Shown: positions 5,600 through 7,998 of the stretch, piece by piece
Numbering within the stretch: position 1 is the first letter of the stretch
Layout of the letters: each line of letters opens with the position of its first letter
Origin: Marixanthomonas sp002364245
GTDB lineage: Bacteria; Bacteroidota; Bacteroidia; Flavobacteriales; Flavobacteriaceae
DNA: 7,998 nt
Assembly: GCA_963973455.1 (NCBI GenBank)
Contig: CAXAZF010000018.1
Span: 1 to 7,998 of the forward strand
Direction of reading: 5' to 3'
Made by a program: the position numbers and the translations under genes
Notes under the pieces: model-generated
Seen by the model: the letters and a program-made list of their open reading frames with translations, nothing else
What the model was told of the DNA's origin: nothing
Database searches by the model: none

Positions 5600-5827
5600 A
5601 TGAAAAATCACTGGTTATGGATGGTCCTCGGTTGTGGACTGCCGCTTTTACTCATCTTTTTAGCACCATCTATTGGAATTGGTGGTGGCACCTGGCTTTT
5701 TGCATTTATTATAATAATGTTCGCAGTACACTTGTTAATGCCCATGCGGCACGGGAGCCATACGCACGGATTGTCCAATGAGAACTTAAAAAAGAAGGAT
5801 AAAAAAAAAGAAGGACAACATCACTAA
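5600..5827 (+). CDS. Small two-helix membrane protein, DUF2933-like
   Basis: A 75-residue protein of unknown function and the first gene of a tight run of small genes. Two hydrophobic segments (about residues 5-24 and 30-47) are followed by a Met/His-containing stretch MPMRHGSHTHG (residues 47-57) and a lysine-rich tail ending in His-His. The short double-helix layout followed by a Met/His motif resembles DUF2933 proteins. These have no established function but often sit near metal-resistance genes. The His and Met residues could bind metal at the membrane face (inference). No Shine-Dalgarno is visible; the ATG follows an A-rich leader as is common in Bacteroidota. The next gene begins 10 bp after the stop. 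The long hairpin at 5498-5556 lies in its upstream region. Confidence 0.7.
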   Translation: MKNHWLWMVLGCGLPLLLIFLAPSIGIGGGTWLFAFIIIMFAVHLLMPMRHGSHTHGLSNENLKKKDKKKEGQHH

Positions 5828-5837
5828 AATTTATGTT

Positions 5838-6050
5838 ATGAAACGAAAATTTCAAATTAATGGTATTAGTTGCGGCGGCTGCATTAGCAGGGTCAAAAAG
5901 ACATTGGAAGAACATCCAAAGATTGAAAAGGCAGAAATTTTTCTGGCACCAAAAGGAGCTACAATCATCACTATGAAGGAAACGCTTTCAGTAGATGAAT
6001 TACAAAAACAACTCAGCAACCTTGAGGGTTACACAATTGAAAAACTATAA
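5838..6050 (+). CDS. HMA-domain metallochaperone (CopZ-like)
   Basis: A 70-residue stand-alone heavy-metal-associated domain, expected to be a cytosolic ferredoxin-like fold that binds a soft metal ion and hands it to a transporter or regulator. The binding loop reads GISCGGC with C12 and C15 in CxxC spacing; the usual Met of MxCxxC is Ile here. The helix after it (RVKKTLEEHPKIEKAEI) and the strand-turn pattern up to residue 70 complete the fold, so the protein is full length. A competing upstream ATG at 5833 stops after two codons, so 5838 is the start. The gene is 10 bp from the preceding gene and 22 bp from the next, consistent with one operon. Copper is the likeliest ligand from family and context, but mercury or another soft metal cannot be excluded. 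Confidence 0.85.
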   Translation: MKRKFQINGISCGGCISRVKKTLEEHPKIEKAEIFLAPKGATIITMKETLSVDELQKQLSNLEGYTIEKL

Positions 6051-6072
6051 AAGTAACTTAAAATCAAAAATT

Positions 6073-6297
6073 ATGTTTTTTCACGACGGAAGTTTCGGAG
6101 GTATGCACCTGATATGGTGGATTATTTGGATGGCGTTTATCATTTGGATTTTCTTTATCCCAACTGATATCCCATACCAAAAACCAAAAAAAGAAAAGCC
6201 ATTGGACATCCTAAAAAACAGGTTTGCCAAGGGCGAAATTTCAAAGGAGGAATTTGAAGAATCCAAAAAATTATTAAAATCAGATAACCAATCTTAA
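6073..6297 (+). CDS. Small membrane protein with C-terminal SHOCT domain
   Basis: A 74-residue protein. A short Gly/His-containing N-terminus (FFHDGSFGGMH) precedes one Trp-rich transmembrane helix (about residues 12-30), a lysine/proline linker, and a SHOCT motif (about residues 43-69: PLDILKNRFAKGEISKEEFEESKKLL). SHOCT is a short helical domain thought to mediate oligomerisation; the specific role here is unknown. I chose the ATG at 6073 because it is preceded by AAAAATT, like the neighbouring starts, lies outside the previous gene and begins the natural N-terminus. The longer in-frame start at 5995 would overlap the HMA gene by 56 bp and add residues unlike the family. The gene sits 22 bp after the HMA gene and 12 bp before the next. 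Similar small proteins are frequent in metal-resistance loci. Confidence 0.8.
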   Translation: MFFHDGSFGGMHLIWWIIWMAFIIWIFFIPTDIPYQKPKKEKPLDILKNRFAKGEISKEEFEESKKLLKSDNQS

Positions 6298-6309
6298 AAC
6301 ATATAAATT

Positions 6310-6585
6310 ATGTATCGATTAAATGTAAAAAAATTCGGTTTTGCCCTCGGTCTAACAGTATCCTTAATTTATTTGGGCTGTATGATCGTGATGGCTACAG
6401 CAGGACAGGAAGGAACGATTATATTTTTCAACAGCCTTTTACACGGTCTGGACACCAGTAATATTATAAGAATGGACGTGCCACTATTAGAAGCATTTTT
6501 TGGTATTGTGCAAAGCTTCATTTTAGGCTGGTTGATTGGAGCGTGTATTGCGGCATTTTATAATGCCCAAATAAAAAACAGATGA
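6310..6585 (+). CDS. Small two-helix membrane protein, DUF5676-like
   Basis: A 91-residue protein with two membrane segments (about residues 8-31 and 62-86). Between them lies a conserved-looking loop with FFNSLLHGLD, followed by a short polar stretch and the second helix GIVQSFILGWLIGACIAAFYN. The FNSLLHGLD block and the SFILGWLIGA helix match my memory of the DUF5676 family, which has no established function but often occurs beside copper or other metal efflux genes and SHOCT proteins. It is the last gene of the four-gene small-protein run, starting 12 bp after the previous stop behind an AAATT leader. Its stop is followed by a 94-bp gap without a clear hairpin terminator, so read-through into the next gene is possible. 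Confidence 0.78.
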   Translation: MYRLNVKKFGFALGLTVSLIYLGCMIVMATAGQEGTIIFFNSLLHGLDTSNIIRMDVPLLEAFFGIVQSFILGWLIGACIAAFYNAQIKNR

Positions 6586-6679
6586 TTTTGCATTAAATAG
6601 GATTGTTTAATCGAAAGTTTAGATAAGGCCCTCTTGAATTTAGAACATAATTATATCAAAGATTCATAAACCGCTAAAA

Positions 6680-7498
6680 ATGATAAACAGTAATACTTAT
6701 AAAAATATTAAGATCATTTTGACTCATTTATTTATTGGGGCAGGTATTTTTTATTTCCTGGTACACCCTTTTACAATGGTAATCTACTGGTTTGAGTTCA
6801 GTGATACGCCCTTCTCTTTCCCCTTGTTTCAGCAAGTCTTAGAAGAACGTTTTTTGGAATCTTTCAGTTTCAATATGCGGGGCATGGGCGGACTCTTAAC
6901 TTTATTGGGAGGATTCTTGGGGATAGTTTCAGGTTTATTCTGGATAAACCTGAAAAAGAAAAATGAAATTATTGGCACACAACAGCGGCTGCTTGTTCGT
7001 GATATTGAAGAATTAATCCAGGCCGGTGAAAATGAACGGGTGGAATTCAAATCTTCCATACGCTATGATTATTACCGTAAAACAACCAATCGGGAACTGG
7101 AGTTGGTCATTGCCAAAACCATTGTGGGCTTTATGAATGCCAAGGGTGGAAAACTTATAATTGGTGTTGATGACGACGGAAATGTTCTGGGATTGGAAAA
7201 AGATTATAAAACTCTAAAGCATAAAAACATGGATGGGTATGAACGTGCGGTGTTCAGGATTATCTCTACACAATTGGGTCACGAGGCTTGTTTCAGCAAC
7301 CATATTTCGTTCTACAGTATTGATGAGAAAGATGTGTGCGTGGTGGATATCGAACCTTCCAACGAACCGGTTTATGTGAGTGATGAAGGAAACACCACTT
7401 TTTATGTACGCACAGGAAATGCTACGTATCCACTATCGGTAAAAGAAACAGTGGATTATTTAAAAACCAAAAAGCTTAAGCTTATGCAATACAACTAG
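6680..7498 (+). CDS. Membrane-anchored AlbA_2 (Schlafen-type) putative DNA/RNA-binding protein
   Basis: A 272-residue protein. The N-terminal third is membrane-embedded, with hydrophobic helices at about residues 12-37 and 69-90, followed by a charged linker (LKKKNEII). Residues about 112-245 form an AlbA_2/Schlafen AAA_4-type domain: GENERVEFKSS (116-126), IVGFMNAKGGKLIIGVDDDG (148-167) and FYVRTGNATYPL (241-252) match its hallmark blocks. This domain is found in many putative transcriptional regulators and in Schlafen-type nucleases; which activity applies here is unknown. No additional ATPase or winged-helix C-terminal part is present, so it is shorter than typical AlbA_2 regulators. The topology would place the domain at the inner membrane, probably facing the cytosol. 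It lies 94 bp after the small-gene run on the same strand. A role in linking envelope or metal stress to nucleic acids is speculation. Confidence 0.82.
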   Translation: MINSNTYKNIKIILTHLFIGAGIFYFLVHPFTMVIYWFEFSDTPFSFPLFQQVLEERFLESFSFNMRGMGGLLTLLGGFLGIVSGLFWINLKKKNEIIGTQQRLLVRDIEELIQAGENERVEFKSSIRYDYYRKTTNRELELVIAKTIVGFMNAKGGKLIIGVDDDGNVLGLEKDYKTLKHKNMDGYERAVFRIISTQLGHEACFSNHISFYSIDEKDVCVVDIEPSNEPVYVSDEGNTTFYVRTGNATYPLSVKETVDYLKTKKLKLMQYN

Positions 7499-7570
7499 TT
7501 TATAAGAGAGGTTGGAAATGAAATATCCAAAATGATTCGATTACTAAATTCTTTGGCTTGACATGTAAAT

Positions 7571-7589
7571 CTAATTCGGACAGAATTAG
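7571..7589 (+). promoter_or_regulatory. Short perfect hairpin between the AlbA_2 gene and usp
   Basis: CTAATTC (7571-7577) and GAATTAG (7583-7589) form a perfect 7-bp inverted repeat with a GGACA loop, 72 bp after the AlbA_2 stop and 41 bp before the usp start. No T-run follows, so termination is uncertain. An operator or mRNA leader hairpin is equally possible. Confidence 0.3.
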
Positions 7590-7630
7590 TGGAATTAAAC
7601 CCGAAATCAGAGATTAAAAAGACGAAAAAA

Positions 7631-7998
7631 ATGAAAATTGTATTGGCCATAGATGGTTCAGATTTCAGTAAAGTAGCCATTCACGAACTTATAAAAATGA
7701 CCCTATCCTCAAATAGTGAAATTCATATTATAAATGTTTATGAAGTTCCGAAAACAACCGGCCTGGGATTGCATACTATGGGCGGCAGGATAGGAAATTA
7801 CATAGAAGAAATTAGAAGTAACGCTCAAAAATTGGGAAACAAAATCGTTTCAGAAGCTTTCGATAAAATCAAGGCCGAAAACAAGGCACTTACCATAACC
7901 ACAAGTGTTGTTAGTGGCCTGCCCAAAAGTACTATTTATGAAAAAGCAGAAAATTGGGGTGCAGATTTAATTGTAGTAGGCTCTCAGGGTCACGGTGC
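7631..7998 (+). CDS. Universal stress protein, UspA family (3' end beyond window)
   Basis: The first 122 residues of a cytosolic UspA-fold protein. It opens with MKIVLAIDGSDFSK, the canonical first strand and nucleotide-contact loop (D8). A typical middle helix region follows, then GLPKSTIYEKAENWGADLIVVGSQGHG, which is the start of the Gx2Gx9G(S/T) ATP-binding motif of ATP-binding Usp proteins. The rest of the motif lies past the window edge, so single-domain (about 145 residues) versus tandem-domain (about 280 residues, common in Bacteroidota) cannot be decided. There is no clear Shine-Dalgarno; the ATG follows GACGAAAAAA. Usp genes often travel with metal and oxidative stress clusters, but a direct role in metal handling is not shown here. 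Confidence 0.9.
   Translation, partial: MKIVLAIDGSDFSKVAIHELIKMTLSSNSEIHIINVYEVPKTTGLGLHTMGGRIGNYIEEIRSNAQKLGNKIVSEAFDKIKAENKALTITTSVVSGLPKSTIYEKAENWGADLIVVGSQGHG

Noticed and set aside
5709..5915. Minus-strand frame across the DUF2933-like and HMA genes
   Set aside because: It spans two well-supported plus-strand genes in antisense and shows no domain.
5995..6072. Longer start for the SHOCT gene at 5995
   Set aside because: It would overlap the HMA gene by 56 bp and add a polar N-terminus unlike the family. The ATG at 6073 follows the same AT-rich leader as the neighbours.
6081..6266. Minus-strand frame opposite the SHOCT gene
   Set aside because: Antisense shadow; the plus strand encodes a recognisable membrane helix and SHOCT motif.
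6829..7059. Minus-strand frame opposite the AlbA_2 gene
   Set aside because: Antisense shadow inside a gene with clear domain motifs.
7552..7586. TTGACA (-35-like) before usp
   Set aside because: Sigma70-type -35 boxes of the E. coli kind are not the Bacteroidota standard, and no fitting -10 or TAnnTTTG box follows at the right distance.
7495..7680. Minus-strand frame across the AlbA_2-usp gap
   Set aside because: It overlaps the start of usp in antisense and has no recognisable features.

Overview
The window looks like part of a heavy-metal (probably copper/silver) handling island from a Bacteroidota bacterium, most likely of the Flavobacteriaceae. The basis is AT-rich intergenic DNA, near absence of Shine-Dalgarno sequences, a TAnnTTTG-type -7 promoter element, and several families typical of that group: HYC_CC_PP proteins, a long CusA variant, an HMA-AraC fusion and DUF5676. 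I cannot name the species.

Layout. (1) Positions 1-3454, minus strand: a CusA-type RND metal efflux pump. It is open from its start codon to the left window edge and lacks only its C-terminal end. (2) 3590-4006, minus strand: a small exported HYC_CC_PP-type protein, transcribed toward cusA. (3) 4007-4242: an AT-rich divergent control region with a perfect 28-bp inverted repeat, direct repeats and promoter-like boxes. (4) 4243-4659, plus strand: a second HYC_CC_PP-type paralogue of the same length. (5) 4836-5417, plus strand: a regulator with an N-terminal MxCxxC metal-binding-like domain and a C-terminal AraC-type HTH. (6) 5600-6585, plus strand: four closely spaced small genes (DUF2933-like membrane protein, HMA metallochaperone, membrane-SHOCT protein, DUF5676-like membrane protein). 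(7) 6680-7498, plus strand: a membrane-anchored AlbA_2 (Schlafen-type) protein. (8) 7631 to the right edge, plus strand: a universal stress protein, cut off by the window.

Inferred joint role. CusA would export metal across the envelope, with partners expected beyond the left edge. The two Cys-containing exported proteins may bind metal or act as envelope accessory factors. The HMA-AraC protein could sense cytosolic metal and control the cluster, and the HMA protein could shuttle metal inside the cell. The membrane proteins, the AlbA_2 protein and the stress protein are commonly associated cargo of unclear role. Metal identity and co-regulation are inference; the domain assignments come from sequence motifs.

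The gene-free gaps (136, 236, 176, 182, 94 and 132 bp) are all below 300 bp. Several hold inverted repeats or hairpins that no gene explains. The two most notable are the 28-bp palindrome at 4121-4148 and the long bulged hairpin at 5498-5556. I found no insertion sequence, CRISPR array, rRNA or convincing tRNA.
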